Source of the DNA: Campylobacter hepaticus
GTDB lineage: Bacteria; Campylobacterota; Campylobacteria; Campylobacterales; Campylobacteraceae
Direction: 5' to 3'
NCBI RefSeq assembly: GCF_001687475.2
Contig: NZ_CP031611.1
Location: forward strand, 868,001-932,000
DNA length: 64,000 bases
Shown: in pieces, positions 35,648-46,014 of the stretch
How positions within the stretch are numbered: the first letter of the stretch is position 1
Layout: each line of letters opens with the position of its first letter
Position numbers and translations under genes: made by a program
The notes under the pieces: generated by a model
What the model saw: the letters and a program-made list of their open reading frames with translations, nothing else
Told to the model about the DNA's origin: nothing
Database searches by the model: none

Positions 35648-36333
35648 ATTTTAGCCCTTTCTTGATCTAAAATTTCTTGCATTTTTTTTCTGGTTTTTTC
35701 AAGCCATTTTTCATCATTAGTATCCACTAAATCCATACAAATAATTTTTAAAGTCCCGCTTTTTGCGCTAAAACTTTTAGTGTCTAAAATTTTAGCTGAA
35801 TCTATGAGTAAAATAGGTTGCACCTTAAGATTTAATTTATCACTTAAAATTTTAGTACCATTTTGAAATTTAAGAAGCTTGGTATTTTTTGAGCGTGTAC
35901 CTTCAGGAAATATAGCTAAAACCCTATTTTCATTAAGCCTTTCTTTAGCTTCTTTTAAAACACGCATTAAATCACGTGGATTTTTTCTATCAATACAAAG
36001 AAGTTTAGGTTTTTTTATAGCAATTTTAAAAAAAGGAATTTCTCCTAATTCTTTTTTAGCAATCCAGCATAAATTTTTAGGGTACAATTCTTCTAAAACA
36101 ATAATATCTAAAGTGCTTTGATGATTGATTAAAATCATATTCGCATCGAGATTAAAATTTCCAATAAGTTCGCTTTTATACCACAAAACATATTTTTGAC
36201 ATTTAGCCCAAATTTTACGTATTTTCCAAAGCCTGTTTTGTGACTTTATAAAACAAAAACAAAATACCACAAAAGCAACACTTACAATAAAAAAACACCA
36301 AAAATAAAAAGCCTTAATTCTTCTGTAAATCAT
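35641..36333 (-). CDS. plsC: 1-acyl-sn-glycerol-3-phosphate acyltransferase
   Basis: Makes phosphatidic acid at the inner membrane. It is 230 aa, with an N-terminal membrane segment (about 8-30), the HX4D catalytic motif NHQSTLD and the substrate motif FPEGTRSK. It overlaps the SH3-domain gene upstream by 20 nt and crcB downstream. Confidence 0.93.
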   Translation of the reverse strand: MIYRRIKAFYFWCFFIVSVAFVVFCFCFIKSQNRLWKIRKIWAKCQKYVLWYKSELIGNFNLDANMILINHQSTLDIIVLEELYPKNLCWIAKKELGEIPFFKIAIKKPKLLCIDRKNPRDLMRVLKEAKERLNENRVLAIFPEGTRSKNTKLLKFQNGTKILSDKLNLKVQPILLIDSAKILDTKSFSAKSGTLKIICMDLVDTNDEKWLEKTRKKMQEILDQERAKIC

Positions 36334-37474
36334 CTTTATTAACCCAACCTATTTTTCCATTGGAAAATAACACCTTAATATAATTTTCTCTTTTAGCCAA
36401 AATTTCTACTTTTTCATCTGTATTTGCCATATAAAAATAAGTTGAAGGTTCTGTAGGCAAAATTTTAGCCCTAGATCCTGCTTTAATAACTGCATTTTCA
36501 GTATTTGTATCTACAAGAAAACTAAGTGCAAAAGAAACAAGTGCAAAAGATAAAATCAAATAACTTTTTTTCCATATAAATAATATAGCACACACAAAAG
36601 CTAAAAACCAAAGTATGTATTGCTTATAAATGTTAAAGTCTTTATTTACAGGATTTAAATCACTTTGAGTGCTCACCTCATCATCACTAATCTTAAGTTT
36701 TAAATTAATATTTTCAAGTTTTTTACTGTCTTTGTTAAAATATGAAAAATCAAAACTTGTTTGAGTTGAAGGTAAAATAGCATAATAAAAAGCATTGGAA
36801 CTATTAAAATCTCCTTTAACATTTTCTATACCTTGTTTTTCTATACCTTGCAAGAAAAAACTTTTTAAATTAGCATGACTTGCATTTAATTCTAGCATCA
36901 TAATAATATTGGCATTATCAAAATAACTTGCTTTAACCTTTTTAACCTTTAAAGAACTTGCTACAAGATGTGAAAAATCTTTGCTAGACAAAGTATTTTC
37001 AAACTGAATAGGATTAATATTAATGTGAGCTTCTTGAAAAATTTTATTATTTCTCAAAAGTCTGACAAAAATCTTCTCTAAACTAGCATTTGAATTTTTA
37101 GCTTCAAACCACAAGGTTGTTTTATATTCATTATCAATAAACTCCCATTTTGGTTCAGGATTTAAAAAAGATAAATTGTTTTTTTCTACGCTAATATTAA
37201 AATCAAATTTTGTATTTTCCATAGTGCGTGCATAAATTGTAATAGGAAAAACTTCTCCAACATACACTTTATTTGGATATTCATCATTTGAAAGTACTAA
37301 AGCTCCTTGAGCCACAAAAGGATCATCTTCATTGGTTTCAAAATCAGTAGTTTCATCACTTGGAGCAATATTTTGATAAATTTTTTGCTCTTCTTTTGGC
37401 AATTGTTGTAAAGCATTTTGAGTTCTAGCCAGTAAAATAACAATGCTAAAAAACAAAATGGATAAAATTTTCAA
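36314..37474 (-). CDS. Periplasmic protein with C-terminal SH3-like domain (BatD-like N-terminal part)
   Basis: A 386-aa protein with a signal sequence (KILSILFFSIVILLA). The long N-terminal beta-rich region begins with NKVYVGEVFPITIYA, which resembles BatD-type domains. A pair of membrane segments near residues 280-320 is followed by a bacterial SH3-type domain ending KIGWVNKDDLQKN. The start is TTG at 37474, whose codon overlaps the purQ TGA. It corresponds to Cj0515. Its function is unknown; the SH3 part suggests wall binding. Confidence 0.7.
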   Translation of the reverse strand: MKILSILFFSIVILLARTQNALQQLPKEEQKIYQNIAPSDETTDFETNEDDPFVAQGALVLSNDEYPNKVYVGEVFPITIYARTMENTKFDFNISVEKNNLSFLNPEPKWEFIDNEYKTTLWFEAKNSNASLEKIFVRLLRNNKIFQEAHININPIQFENTLSSKDFSHLVASSLKVKKVKASYFDNANIIMMLELNASHANLKSFFLQGIEKQGIENVKGDFNSSNAFYYAILPSTQTSFDFSYFNKDSKKLENINLKLKISDDEVSTQSDLNPVNKDFNIYKQYILWFLAFVCAILFIWKKSYLILSFALVSFALSFLVDTNTENAVIKAGSRAKILPTEPSTYFYMANTDEKVEILAKRENYIKVLFSNGKIGWVNKDDLQKN

Positions 37475-38118
37475 AATAAAAAGCCTTCAAGCATTTTTAA
37501 ACCTATATCATTTCCTAAAATCGATTCACAAGCACGTTCAGGATGAGGCATAAGTCCAAATATTTTTTTATTTTCATCACAAATACCTGCAATATCAAAA
37601 ATAGATCCATTAGGATTAGATTCATATCTTAAAAGAATCAAATCTTTATCTTGCAAATACTTTAAAGTATTCTCATCAGCATAATAATTGCCTTCTCCAT
37701 GAGCAATAGGAAGAGTAATTAACTCATCTTTTTTAAAATTTTTTAAAAAAGCATTATCATTTGAAACTACACGTAAATTCTGATTTTTAGAAACAAAACT
37801 TAAATTGTTATTATGTTTCATAGCTCCTTTTAAAAGACCACTTTCAAGTAAAATTTGAAAACCATTACAAATACCTAAAATATAACCTCCCTTTTTTGCA
37901 TGATTAAAAACACCTTGCATAATAGGAGCAAGTTTAGCAATAGCTGCACATCTTAAATAATCTCCATAAGAAAATCCCCCCGGTAAAACCACTAAATCAG
38001 CATCAAATTCTTTTTCTTCATGCCAAATAATTTGTGCTTTTACTCCTAGTTTTTCAAAAGCGTAAACTGTATCAAATTCACAATTTGTTCCTAAAAATTG
38101 GACAATAGCAACTTTCAT
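37471..38118 (-). CDS. purQ: Phosphoribosylformylglycinamidine synthase, glutaminase subunit
   Basis: Class I glutamine amidotransferase of 215 aa that supplies ammonia for step 4 of purine synthesis. The catalytic Cys is in LGICNGFQILLESGLL, the His/Glu pair is in MPHPERACE, and the oxyanion region VLPGGFSYGDYLR is intact. It sits 3 nt after purS. The large PurL subunit is not in this window. Confidence 0.96.
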   Translation of the reverse strand: MKVAIVQFLGTNCEFDTVYAFEKLGVKAQIIWHEEKEFDADLVVLPGGFSYGDYLRCAAIAKLAPIMQGVFNHAKKGGYILGICNGFQILLESGLLKGAMKHNNNLSFVSKNQNLRVVSNDNAFLKNFKKDELITLPIAHGEGNYYADENTLKYLQDKDLILLRYESNPNGSIFDIAGICDENKKIFGLMPHPERACESILGNDIGLKMLEGFLF

Positions 38119-38121
38119 TAT

Positions 38122-38367
38122 CTACTCTTTTTCAATAATAAATTGATAATTTTCAATAACACTATTAACTAAAAGTTCTTCACACATTTTTTTTACTTTT
38201 TCTTTGGCAAGATTTTCATCTTCTTCATCAAGAGATATTTGAATTTGTTTAGCAATTTTCACCTCTTTTACCTGATCAAAACTTAAAGAATGTAAAGCTT
38301 TCTCTATAGCCTTACCCTGAGGATCTAAAACACCATCCTTTAAAGAAATATTGACAATAACTTTCAT
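38122..38367 (-). CDS. purS: Phosphoribosylformylglycinamidine synthase subunit PurS
   Basis: An 81-aa protein that bridges PurQ and PurL in organisms with the split enzyme. The typical start KVIVNISLKDGVLDPQGKAIEKALHSL is present in full. It lies between purC and purQ, with AAGGAAAAAAA upstream. Confidence 0.94.
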   Translation of the reverse strand: MKVIVNISLKDGVLDPQGKAIEKALHSLSFDQVKEVKIAKQIQISLDEEDENLAKEKVKKMCEELLVNSVIENYQFIIEKE

Positions 38368-38375
38368 TTTTTTCC

Positions 38376-39086
38376 TTAATTTAATATTCTTTTTAAAACT
38401 TCTTCATAAGCCATTTTAACATTACCCAAATCTTGACGAAATCTATCTTTGTCTAATTTTTCATTGCTTAATTTATCCCAAAATCTACAACTATCAGGAC
38501 TTATTTCATCGGCTAAAACAAGTTCTTTATCCTTAGTGAAACCTAATTCTATTTTAAAATCAATAAGTCTTAAATTTTTAGCATCAAAAAAAACAGTTAA
38601 AATAGAATTAATTTTTCTAGCTAACTCTTTGATTTCTTTAATATAATTTTCATTTGGCACTAAATTTAAAATCAAACAATGCTCATCATTAATAAAAGGA
38701 TCGCCTAAAGCATCATCTTTAAGACACAATTCCACTAAAGCAAAAGGTAAAACACTCCCATCTTTAATACCTAATCTTTTCGTAAGTGATCCAGTAGCTA
38801 CATTACGCACTATTATTTCAATAGGTATAATTTCACATTTTTTAATCACTTGCTCTGTATCACTTATAGTTTCAATTAAATGTGTTTTAATACCATTTTT
38901 TTCAAGTAAACGAAAAATTTCTGTACTAATTTTACAATTTAAGCTTCCCTTTCCTTTTTCATTTCCTTTTTTTTCAGCATTAAAAGCCGTTAAATCATCC
39001 TTAAATTCACTAATGAGTAAATCTTCATCATCGGTTTTAAAAATTTTTTTACCTTTTCCTTCATAAAGCAATTGTTTTTTTGTCAT
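38376..39086 (-). CDS. purC: SAICAR synthase
   Basis: Phosphoribosylaminoimidazole-succinocarboxamide synthase, 236 aa. Signatures are [19 protein letters not shown] at the N-terminus, [21 protein letters not shown] and [12 protein letters not shown]. It overlaps the protease gene upstream by 4 nt and precedes purS, forming a small purine block. Confidence 0.96.
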   Translation of the reverse strand: MTKKQLLYEGKGKKIFKTDDEDLLISEFKDDLTAFNAEKKGNEKGKGSLNCKISTEIFRLLEKNGIKTHLIETISDTEQVIKKCEIIPIEIIVRNVATGSLTKRLGIKDGSVLPFALVELCLKDDALGDPFINDEHCLILNLVPNENYIKEIKELARKINSILTVFFDAKNLRLIDFKIELGFTKDKELVLADEISPDSCRFWDKLSNEKLDKDRFRQDLGNVKMAYEEVLKRILN

Positions 39087-40405
39087 TGATTACCTTGTTT
39101 AATATTTAAAATTTTTATAGTATCTATAGCTGATTTTAGCTGAATATCATTATTAATTTGCTTTTGAGTGATTATATTTTTATTATCTTTATTTTCTTGT
39201 TTATCTTCTTTTTTATCTTTATTTATTTTTTCTAATTCGCCTTCTAAATGTTGCTTTAAATCACTTTCTTTAATGATAAAACTATCTTCTTGAATATTTA
39301 CCTTACCTGGAAAAACTTCAATATCAGGTTTAACACCCACTGCTTGAATAGTACGCCCACTTGGAAGATAATATCTAGCAATAGTAAGTCTTAAAGCTTC
39401 ACTTTGATTTATAGGTATGATTTGTTGTACACTACCTTTTCCAAAAGTGTTTTCACCCACTACTACTGCACGCTTAAGATCTTGTAAAGCCCCACTGACA
39501 ATTTCACTTGCACTTGCACTACCACCATTAACAAGAACCACCAAAGATGCATTAGAAATTTTATTTTTAGGATCAGCTTTATATTCTTGATTTTCACTTT
39601 CAATACGTCCTTTTTGAGAAACAATAACTCCCTTATCTACAAATAAATTCACAAGTCCTATGGCTTGATTTAAAAGCCCGCCAGGATTATTTCTAAGATC
39701 TAAAATAATACCTTTGACTTTTGGATATTTTTTAAGTTCTTTTTTTGCCATATCCACAACATTTTTATCAAAATTAGTTACTCTAAGATAAAGTATATTT
39801 TGATTTTCTATCATTTTTGCATAAACACTTTCGATCTTGATAATCTCTCTTATTAAACTAACATCAAAAGGTTTAGTCGCTCCTTTTCTAAAAATAGTAA
39901 GAACTATTTTAGTTTTAGGCTTGCCACGCATTTTTTCTACGGCATCATTTAAGTTAATTCCTAATGTTGCCTCATCATTGATCTTTAAAATAATATCCCC
40001 TGACTTAATCCCTGCTTTATCAGCTGGAGTACCTTCTATAGGTGAAATTACCGTTAAAGCTCCATCTTTCATCCCAACAGTAATACCAAGTCCACCAAAC
40101 TCACCATTAGTTTGAATTTTCATATCATTAAAATCTTTTTCATTTAAAAAAGAAGAATGCGCATCAAGATTACTTAAAAGACCCGATAAAGATTTATCAA
40201 CTAACTCACTAATATTTTGATCTTCTACGTAATATTGTTCTACTATAGCAAGAGTTTTTGTAAGTTTATCTAAAGCTTCTAAACGCTTTTTAACCTGCTC
40301 TTCTTTTTGATCAATTTTAGCTTGTAAATGGCTAGCTAGAAAAAAACATAAAATAAAAGTGCTAGTAAAACCTGCAAGGCTTGTAAAAAATCGTTTTGTT
40401 TTCAA
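39083..40405 (-). CDS. C-terminal processing protease (S41, PDZ domain)
   Basis: A periplasmic or membrane-anchored serine protease of about 440 aa. An N-terminal hydrophobic anchor ([17 protein letters not shown]) is followed by a PDZ domain (about 90-170) and the S41 catalytic domain, with the Ser in [12 protein letters not shown] and the general-base Lys in TFGKGSVQ. The tail is Lys/Glu/Asn-rich and disordered. I place the start at the TTG 40405 (KTKRFF), which has GGAG at the right distance; a TTG 12 bases earlier lies before that ribosome site. Confidence 0.9.
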   Translation of the reverse strand: MKTKRFFTSLAGFTSTFILCFFLASHLQAKIDQKEEQVKKRLEALDKLTKTLAIVEQYYVEDQNISELVDKSLSGLLSNLDAHSSFLNEKDFNDMKIQTNGEFGGLGITVGMKDGALTVISPIEGTPADKAGIKSGDIILKINDEATLGINLNDAVEKMRGKPKTKIVLTIFRKGATKPFDVSLIREIIKIESVYAKMIENQNILYLRVTNFDKNVVDMAKKELKKYPKVKGIILDLRNNPGGLLNQAIGLVNLFVDKGVIVSQKGRIESENQEYKADPKNKISNASLVVLVNGGSASASEIVSGALQDLKRAVVVGENTFGKGSVQQIIPINQSEALRLTIARYYLPSGRTIQAVGVKPDIEVFPGKVNIQEDSFIIKESDLKQHLEGELEKINKDKKEDKQENKDNKNIITQKQINNDIQLKSAIDTIKILNIKQGNQ

Positions 40406-40539
40406 AGTAAGCTCCAATATTATAGTATTTTGATTTAAATATTAAATTTTAGTAAAAATTACTTAAAATTTCGTAAATCATTTGAATTTCTTAAAAATAT
40501 GTTAAAATTAAGTAAAATATTAAAAAAGAAAGTAAAATC

Positions 40540-40824
40540 ATGCATCAAATAAAACACACGCATTCTCAAAAACATATAAAAACAGTTTGCAACCGCTTAA
40601 GTAGAACCATAGGTCATTTAAATGCTATTAAAAGAATGGTTGAAAACGATAAAGATTGTAGCGAAATTTTAATACAACTTGCTGCAGTAAAAGCACAAGT
40701 AAACAATACTGCTAAAGTAATCTTAAAAGAACATCTAGCCCATTGCATGATCCATGCTGCAAAAGAAAATGACACTAAAAGCATAGAAGAACTTAACAAA
40801 GCCATAGATATGTTCATGAAATAA
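40540..40824 (+). CDS. CsoR/RcnR-family metal-responsive repressor, copper-type ligands
   Basis: A 94-aa all-helical DUF156 regulator. The DNA-binding helix segment is NRLSRTIGHLNAIKRM. Cys40, His65 and Cys69 have exactly the C-X24-H-X3-C spacing of the Cu(I) site of CsoR (C36, H61 and C65 in M. tuberculosis). Formaldehyde-sensing FrmR lacks the last Cys, and nickel-type RcnR has a His there. The N-terminus is rich in His (2, 6, 8, 12). No copper pump is adjacent; the nearest plus-strand gene is clpB. It corresponds to Cj0510. Confidence 0.85.
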   Translation: MHQIKHTHSQKHIKTVCNRLSRTIGHLNAIKRMVENDKDCSEILIQLAAVKAQVNNTAKVILKEHLAHCMIHAAKENDTKSIEELNKAIDMFMK

Positions 40825-40874
40825 CTTAAAATTAATGATTTGATTTATTATTTAAAAAAAATTATTTAATTAAG

Positions 40875-40903
40875 TTGACATTATTTGACTAAAGTTATAT
40901 AAT
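40875..40903 (+). promoter_or_regulatory. Consensus sigma70 promoter of clpB
   Basis: TTGACA (40875-40880), a 17-nt spacer and TATAAT (40898-40903): both boxes match the consensus fully, which is rare in Campylobacter, where -35 boxes are usually poor. It lies 31 nt before the clpB ATG. I see no HrcA CIRCE element or HspR inverted repeat around it. Confidence 0.8.
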
Positions 40904-40933
40904 AACTATCGAATAAACAATAAAGGATAAATC

Positions 40934-43507
40934 ATGGCAAATATACAAGATTTTTTAACAAATAGTATGCTTTCAAGCTTAGAAAATGCAGTATCTTTAG
41001 CAATACACTCTAAAAACAATGAAGTGAAACCTTTACATCTTTTGTGGGCATTAACTTTAGATCATACTAATATTTTAAATCAAATTTTAAATAAATTAAA
41101 TATTTCCAAAGAAGCCTTAGAACTTGAAATTAAAAGCAAAATCGCAAAACTTCCTACAAGTTCTAATGTAAATTCTCAAAATATACGTTTTTCAAATGAT
41201 TTAATAGACTCTTTAGAAAATGCAAAAGGTCTTATGAATGCCAATAAAGACAGTTATTTAAGTATAGACACTTGGCTTATAAGTCAAAGCCAAAAAACTC
41301 CTATAAAAGAAATTTTAGAACAATTTTTAGATTTAAGAGAATTTCAAAAAGAACTTCAAAACTTAAGAGCAGGACGTAAAATCGACACCAAAACAAGTGA
41401 TGAAACCTTAGATACTCTTAATAAATTTGGTATAGATTTAAGTGCAAAAGCTAGCGAAGGAAAGCTTGATCCTGTTATAGGCAGAGAAGAAGAAATTCAA
41501 CGTCTAATGCAAATTTTAATACGCAAAACCAAAAACAATCCTATACTTTTAGGTGAACCTGGCGTAGGAAAAACAGCTATTGTTGAAGCTTTAGCCCAAA
41601 GAATCGTTAAACAAGATGTACCCAAATCTTTACAAAATAAAAAAGTAATTGCTCTTGACATGAGTGCTTTAATTGCAGGTGCAAAATACCGCGGAGAATT
41701 TGAAGATAGATTAAAAGCAGTAGTTAAAGAAGTGATAAAAAATGAAAACATTATACTTTTTATCGATGAAATTCATACCATAGTAGGTGCAGGTGCAAGC
41801 GAAGGAAGCATGGATGCAGCAAATATTTTAAAACCTGCCCTTGCAAGAGGAGAACTGCATACTATAGGAGCAACAACCTTAAAAGAATATCGCAAATACT
41901 TCGAAAAAGATGCAGCCTTACAGCGCCGTTTTTTACCTATAAATGTAGGAGAACCTACCTTAAATGAAGCTTTAGCTATGTTAAGAGGAATAAAAGAAAA
42001 ACTTGAAATTCATCACAATGTCAGCATAAATGATAGCGCCCTAGTAGCAGCAGCTAAACTTTCAAAACGCTATATAGCTGATCGTTTTTTACCTGATAAA
42101 GCCATTGATTTAATCGATGAAGCAGCAGCTGAACTTAAAATGCAAATTGAAAGCGAACCAAGTTCTTTAAGAAAAGTTCGCAAAGACATAGAAACTTTAG
42201 AAGTTGAAAATGAAGCCTTAAAAATGGAAAACGATGAAAAAAATCAAAAAAGACTCGATGAAATTTCAAAAGAATTAGCCAACTTAAAAGAAAAACAAAA
42301 TACCCTAAATTCTCAATTTGAAAATGAAAAAAATGTTTTTGATAAAATCAGCACAAAGAAAAAAGAAATTGATATACTCAAAAATGAAGCCACCTTAGCT
42401 AAAACCAAAGGAGAATTTCAAAAGGCTGCCGAATTAGAATATGGAAAAATCCCAAGCTTTGAAAAAGAGGTTGAAGTCTTAGAAGAAAAATGGAAAAAAA
42501 TGAGTGAAAATGGGGTCTTACTTAAAAATCAAGTAGATGAAGATTTAGTAGCTGGAATATTAAGCAAATGGACAGGTATTAGTGTACAAAAAATGCTAAC
42601 TTCTGAAAAACAAAAATTCCTAGAAGTAGAAAAACATCTTAAAGAAAGTGTCATAGGTCAAGATCAAGCCTTAAGTGCTTTAGCAAGAGCCATTAAACGC
42701 AACAAAGCAGGACTTAATGCTGATAATAAACCTATAGGAAGTTTTTTATTTTTAGGTCCAACAGGGGTAGGCAAAACCCAATCAGCAAAAGCTTTAGCAA
42801 AATTTTTATTTGATGATGAAAAAGCAATGATACGCTTTGATATGAGTGAATTTATGGAAAAACATAGTGTTTCAAGACTTTTAGGAGCCCCTCCAGGATA
42901 TATAGGACACGAAGAAGGAGGTGAACTTACTCAAGCAGTACGCACAAAACCTTATAGTGTGCTTTTATTTGATGAAGTAGAAAAAGCCCACAAAGATGTA
43001 TTTAATATACTCTTAGGTATTTTAGATGATGGTAGAGCTACAGATAGCAAAGGCATCACAGTAGATTTTAAAAATACCATTATTATTTTAACTTCAAACA
43101 TTGCTTCACAATCCATTATGACTTTAAGTGCTAAAGAGCAAGAGCAAGCAGTTAAAGCAGAACTAAAAAACTTTTTTAAACCTGAATTTTTAAACCGCTT
43201 AGATGATATTATCACTTTTAATCCTCTAGGCAAAGATGAAGCGTATGAAATAGTCAAACTTTTATTTAAAGATTTGCAAAAAAATTTAGAAAGCAAGGGC
43301 ATAAAAACAAGTTTAAGCGAAAATGCTGCACTTTTAATCGCTAAAGATGGTTTTGATCCTGACTTTGGAGCTAGACCTTTAAAAAGAGCTATTTATGATT
43401 TGGTAGAAGATAAATTAAGCGATATGATACTTGCTGATGAATTACATGAAAATGATAACATTTGCATTGATGCTCAAAATGATAAAATTATCATTAAGAA
43501 AATTTAA
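40934..43507 (+). CDS. clpB: ATP-dependent disaggregase ClpB
   Basis: Hsp100 chaperone that pulls proteins from aggregates with DnaK. It is 857 aa with an N-terminal Clp repeat domain (1-150), a first AAA+ domain (GEPGVGKTA), a coiled-coil middle domain (about 400-530, Glu/Lys-rich) and a second AAA+ domain ([17 protein letters not shown]). There is no ClpP-binding loop. The ATG follows AAAGGA. Confidence 0.97.
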   Translation: MANIQDFLTNSMLSSLENAVSLAIHSKNNEVKPLHLLWALTLDHTNILNQILNKLNISKEALELEIKSKIAKLPTSSNVNSQNIRFSNDLIDSLENAKGLMNANKDSYLSIDTWLISQSQKTPIKEILEQFLDLREFQKELQNLRAGRKIDTKTSDETLDTLNKFGIDLSAKASEGKLDPVIGREEEIQRLMQILIRKTKNNPILLGEPGVGKTAIVEALAQRIVKQDVPKSLQNKKVIALDMSALIAGAKYRGEFEDRLKAVVKEVIKNENIILFIDEIHTIVGAGASEGSMDAANILKPALARGELHTIGATTLKEYRKYFEKDAALQRRFLPINVGEPTLNEALAMLRGIKEKLEIHHNVSINDSALVAAAKLSKRYIADRFLPDKAIDLIDEAAAELKMQIESEPSSLRKVRKDIETLEVENEALKMENDEKNQKRLDEISKELANLKEKQNTLNSQFENEKNVFDKISTKKKEIDILKNEATLAKTKGEFQKAAELEYGKIPSFEKEVEVLEEKWKKMSENGVLLKNQVDEDLVAGILSKWTGISVQKMLTSEKQKFLEVEKHLKESVIGQDQALSALARAIKRNKAGLNADNKPIGSFLFLGPTGVGKTQSAKALAKFLFDDEKAMIRFDMSEFMEKHSVSRLLGAPPGYIGHEEGGELTQAVRTKPYSVLLFDEVEKAHKDVFNILLGILDDGRATDSKGITVDFKNTIIILTSNIASQSIMTLSAKEQEQAVKAELKNFFKPEFLNRLDDIITFNPLGKDEAYEIVKLLFKDLQKNLESKGIKTSLSENAALLIAKDGFDPDFGARPLKRAIYDLVEDKLSDMILADELHENDNICIDAQNDKIIIKKI

Positions 43508-43512
43508 ACCTC

Positions 43513-43538
43513 TTGAAAGTAGAAAATTCTACTTTCAA
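43513..43538. terminator. Inverted repeat between convergent clpB and PBP1a genes
   Basis: A perfect 12-bp inverted repeat with 2 central bases starts six bases after the clpB stop and reaches into the minus-strand stop at 43535. It lacks a long U-run on either side, so terminator function is likely but not certain. Confidence 0.5.
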
Positions 43539-45466
43539 AATATAATCTCACTTTCATTCAAACTTGCATTTGCCTTTGGCAAAGGCGATTTAATGGTATA
43601 ATAAGCACTTTCTCCTTTATAATTTCCACGATAAACACCTTTTGGAATACTAAATTTTCTAGTTGTATCAGGAAATTTTTCTATGTATTTGCTTAAAAAT
43701 TCTCTAAATACAGGAGCAGCAGTTCTAGCTCCTCCTTCTGTATAACGCATAGCTTTATTATTATCATTACCATACCAAATAACAGCTTGTATTTCAGGGG
43801 TAATACCACAAAACCAAGCATCCACACTTTTATTTGTTGTTCCTGTTTTACCTGCTATTTCTATATCTTTAACCCTTGCATTACGTCCAGTGCCTTTTTC
43901 AACAACATTTTTCATCATGTCTAAAACTAAAAAGCTTTGGGCCTCGTCGCTGATTTTTGTTTCATTTGATTTAAATTCTAAAACTGTATTTCCCTCTTTA
44001 TCTCTTACTTCTTTAATAATTTGAGGATCTTTTATGACTCCATAATTTCCAAACATAGTATAAAATCTTGCAAATTCCAAAGGAGAAATTCCAAAACTTC
44101 CAAGAACTATAGAAAGATCAGAAGGAATATTTTTAAATCCCATTTCAAGAAGCTTTGAATGAACTACATCAAGACCCATATCAAGAGCAAGATTAATAGT
44201 AGCTAAATTTCTTGATCCTGTAAGAGCTTGTTTTAAAGTAATAAGTCCTTGAAAACTTCCACCATAATTTTTTGGTTTCCAATCTTGATTATTCCCCGCA
44301 CCACCTTTAAAAATCCTTGAAATATCAGCGATTTCACTCATAGGAGAATATCCTAAATTAATAGCTATTTGATACACAAAAGGTTTAAAAGCACTTCCAG
44401 GCTGACGCATACTTTGAGTGGCACGATTATAATTGCTTTTATCATAATCCACCCCTCCAACTAAGGCCAAAACATCTCCATTTTGATGATTAACTACTAC
44501 CATAGCTCCATTTAAAGTACTTAAATTTGCATCCTTATCACGTTTAACAATCTCATCATAGCCAAATTTTAAAGCATTTTGTGCTAATTCTTGAACATCT
44601 AAATCTATGTTTAAAATGATCTTATATCCACCTGTTTTAAGATTTTTAATATTTAAACCAAGTTGTCTTATAACTTCATCTACAACATAAGGAGCAGCAT
44701 TTTGACTAAGAGTTTCATCATAAACTTTTGGAATTTCTTTAATGGCTTTATCATATTCTGCTTTAGAAATCCAGCCTATATTATACATTCTTAAAATAAC
44801 ATTATTTGCCCTTGAAATAGAAAGATCAAGATGCTTAGTAGGATCATAACTGCTAGGCGCTTTTGGCATGCCTACTAACATAGCAATCTCTTTAAGACTT
44901 AATTCATTTAAATTTTTATGAAAATATCCCTGTGCTGCAGTTTTAACACCATAATATCCGTGCCCAAAAAAGATAAAATTTAAATATCTTTCTAAAATTT
45001 GTTCTTTACTTAAAAGAGTTTCCATTTTATAAGCAAGCAATACTTCACGAATTTTACGTGTTATGGTTCTTTCAGAACTCAATTCTGTATTTTTAATGAA
45101 TTGTTGAGTAAGAGTAGAAGCTCCTTCAACAGTTTTTCCCCCGCTTTTTATAATCTTTATAGCCGCTCTAAAAATCGCATCGATATTTACTCCATTGTGT
45201 TCAAAAAAACTAGTATCTTCTATAGCCACTAAAGCTTCTATAAGTCGGGGTGGTAATTCCTCATAAGTAGCATAAAAACGATGCTGTTCAAAAATATTAG
45301 CTACAAGTCTACCATTTTTATCATAAATCTGACTTGTAAGAGGAGGTTTATACTCTTTAAAAGTATAACCTTGGGTATCAACCTCTGTGAAAAGACAAGC
45401 AATATAAACCAATCCACTTATAAATAAAAAAATGAAAAATGAAAAAATATATTTTAAAATTTTCAT
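43535..45466 (-). CDS. pbpA: Class A penicillin-binding protein (PBP1a type)
   Basis: Bifunctional glycosyltransferase and transpeptidase, 643 aa. After an N-terminal membrane anchor comes the GT51 domain with EDTSFFEHNGV and the GASTLTQQFIKN and RKIREVLLAYKME motifs. The transpeptidase domain has SAFK (RQPGSAFKPF), the SRN motif (GSRNLATIN) and KTGT (AGKTGTTNKS). It overlaps the maf stop by 4 nt. Confidence 0.93.
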   Translation of the reverse strand: MKILKYIFSFFIFLFISGLVYIACLFTEVDTQGYTFKEYKPPLTSQIYDKNGRLVANIFEQHRFYATYEELPPRLIEALVAIEDTSFFEHNGVNIDAIFRAAIKIIKSGGKTVEGASTLTQQFIKNTELSSERTITRKIREVLLAYKMETLLSKEQILERYLNFIFFGHGYYGVKTAAQGYFHKNLNELSLKEIAMLVGMPKAPSSYDPTKHLDLSISRANNVILRMYNIGWISKAEYDKAIKEIPKVYDETLSQNAAPYVVDEVIRQLGLNIKNLKTGGYKIILNIDLDVQELAQNALKFGYDEIVKRDKDANLSTLNGAMVVVNHQNGDVLALVGGVDYDKSNYNRATQSMRQPGSAFKPFVYQIAINLGYSPMSEIADISRIFKGGAGNNQDWKPKNYGGSFQGLITLKQALTGSRNLATINLALDMGLDVVHSKLLEMGFKNIPSDLSIVLGSFGISPLEFARFYTMFGNYGVIKDPQIIKEVRDKEGNTVLEFKSNETKISDEAQSFLVLDMMKNVVEKGTGRNARVKDIEIAGKTGTTNKSVDAWFCGITPEIQAVIWYGNDNNKAMRYTEGGARTAAPVFREFLSKYIEKFPDTTRKFSIPKGVYRGNYKGESAYYTIKSPLPKANASLNESEIIF

Positions 45467-46014
45467 AAATAGGCCTTTAAAGTTTGTGTATCAAGCCCTA
45501 AAGCAGTGCTTAAATTCCCTATTTGCTTTATGATAAAATCACGATGAAAACCTTCACACATCATGCAACCTGCCTTACCCTTGTAAAGATCACTTTCTAC
45601 GTAATTTTTTAAAGCATTTTTATCAAAATTTCTAAAATAAAAACTAGTTTTTGAAAGAGAAAATACCCTTTGTTGTGGTTTTATGAGTAAAAAAGCAGAT
45701 AAAACACTTGCACTTTTACCATCTTGTAAAGCAAGCATCTCATAAGCTTCTTTTTTACTTTGAGCCTTAGTTAAAATTTTCTCACCCGCACAAACTATAC
45801 TATCAGCAAAAAGTAGATTGCAATCTTGAAAATCCTTTTTTAAAAGCTGTAAAAACTGTTTTTCTTTTTGAAGCACTATATTTTGAACATAAAAAGCAGG
45901 TGTAACATTTTTTTCTAAATTTTCTTGATAATCTAATTTTAATTGCTTAAAATCAATCTTTGCTTGTTCAAGCAAACGCACCCTTGATATAGAACTTGAA
46001 GCAAGTATAAGCAT
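45463..46014 (-). CDS. maf: Maf-family nucleotide pyrophosphatase
   Basis: Hydrolyses non-canonical or modified nucleoside triphosphates. It is 183 aa, starting LILASSSISRVRLLEQAKI with the SxSxxR phosphate-binding motif. The catalytic Asp lies in FADSIV and the later Lys/Glu-rich motif is degenerate compared with E. coli Maf. It begins one base into the alaS stop (TAATG). Confidence 0.85.
   Translation of the reverse strand: MLILASSSISRVRLLEQAKIDFKQLKLDYQENLEKNVTPAFYVQNIVLQKEKQFLQLLKKDFQDCNLLFADSIVCAGEKILTKAQSKKEAYEMLALQDGKSASVLSAFLLIKPQQRVFSLSKTSFYFRNFDKNALKNYVESDLYKGKAGCMMCEGFHRDFIIKQIGNLSTALGLDTQTLKAYL

Noticed and set aside
37975-37981. C6 run in purQ as a further phase-variation tract
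   Set aside because: It is short and codes for the conserved PGG segment of PurQ; tracts this short are not known to switch.
40861-40933. Heat-shock operator (HspR or HrcA) at clpB
   Set aside because: I found only the consensus sigma70 boxes and no CTTGAGT/ACTCAAG or CIRCE inverted repeat.
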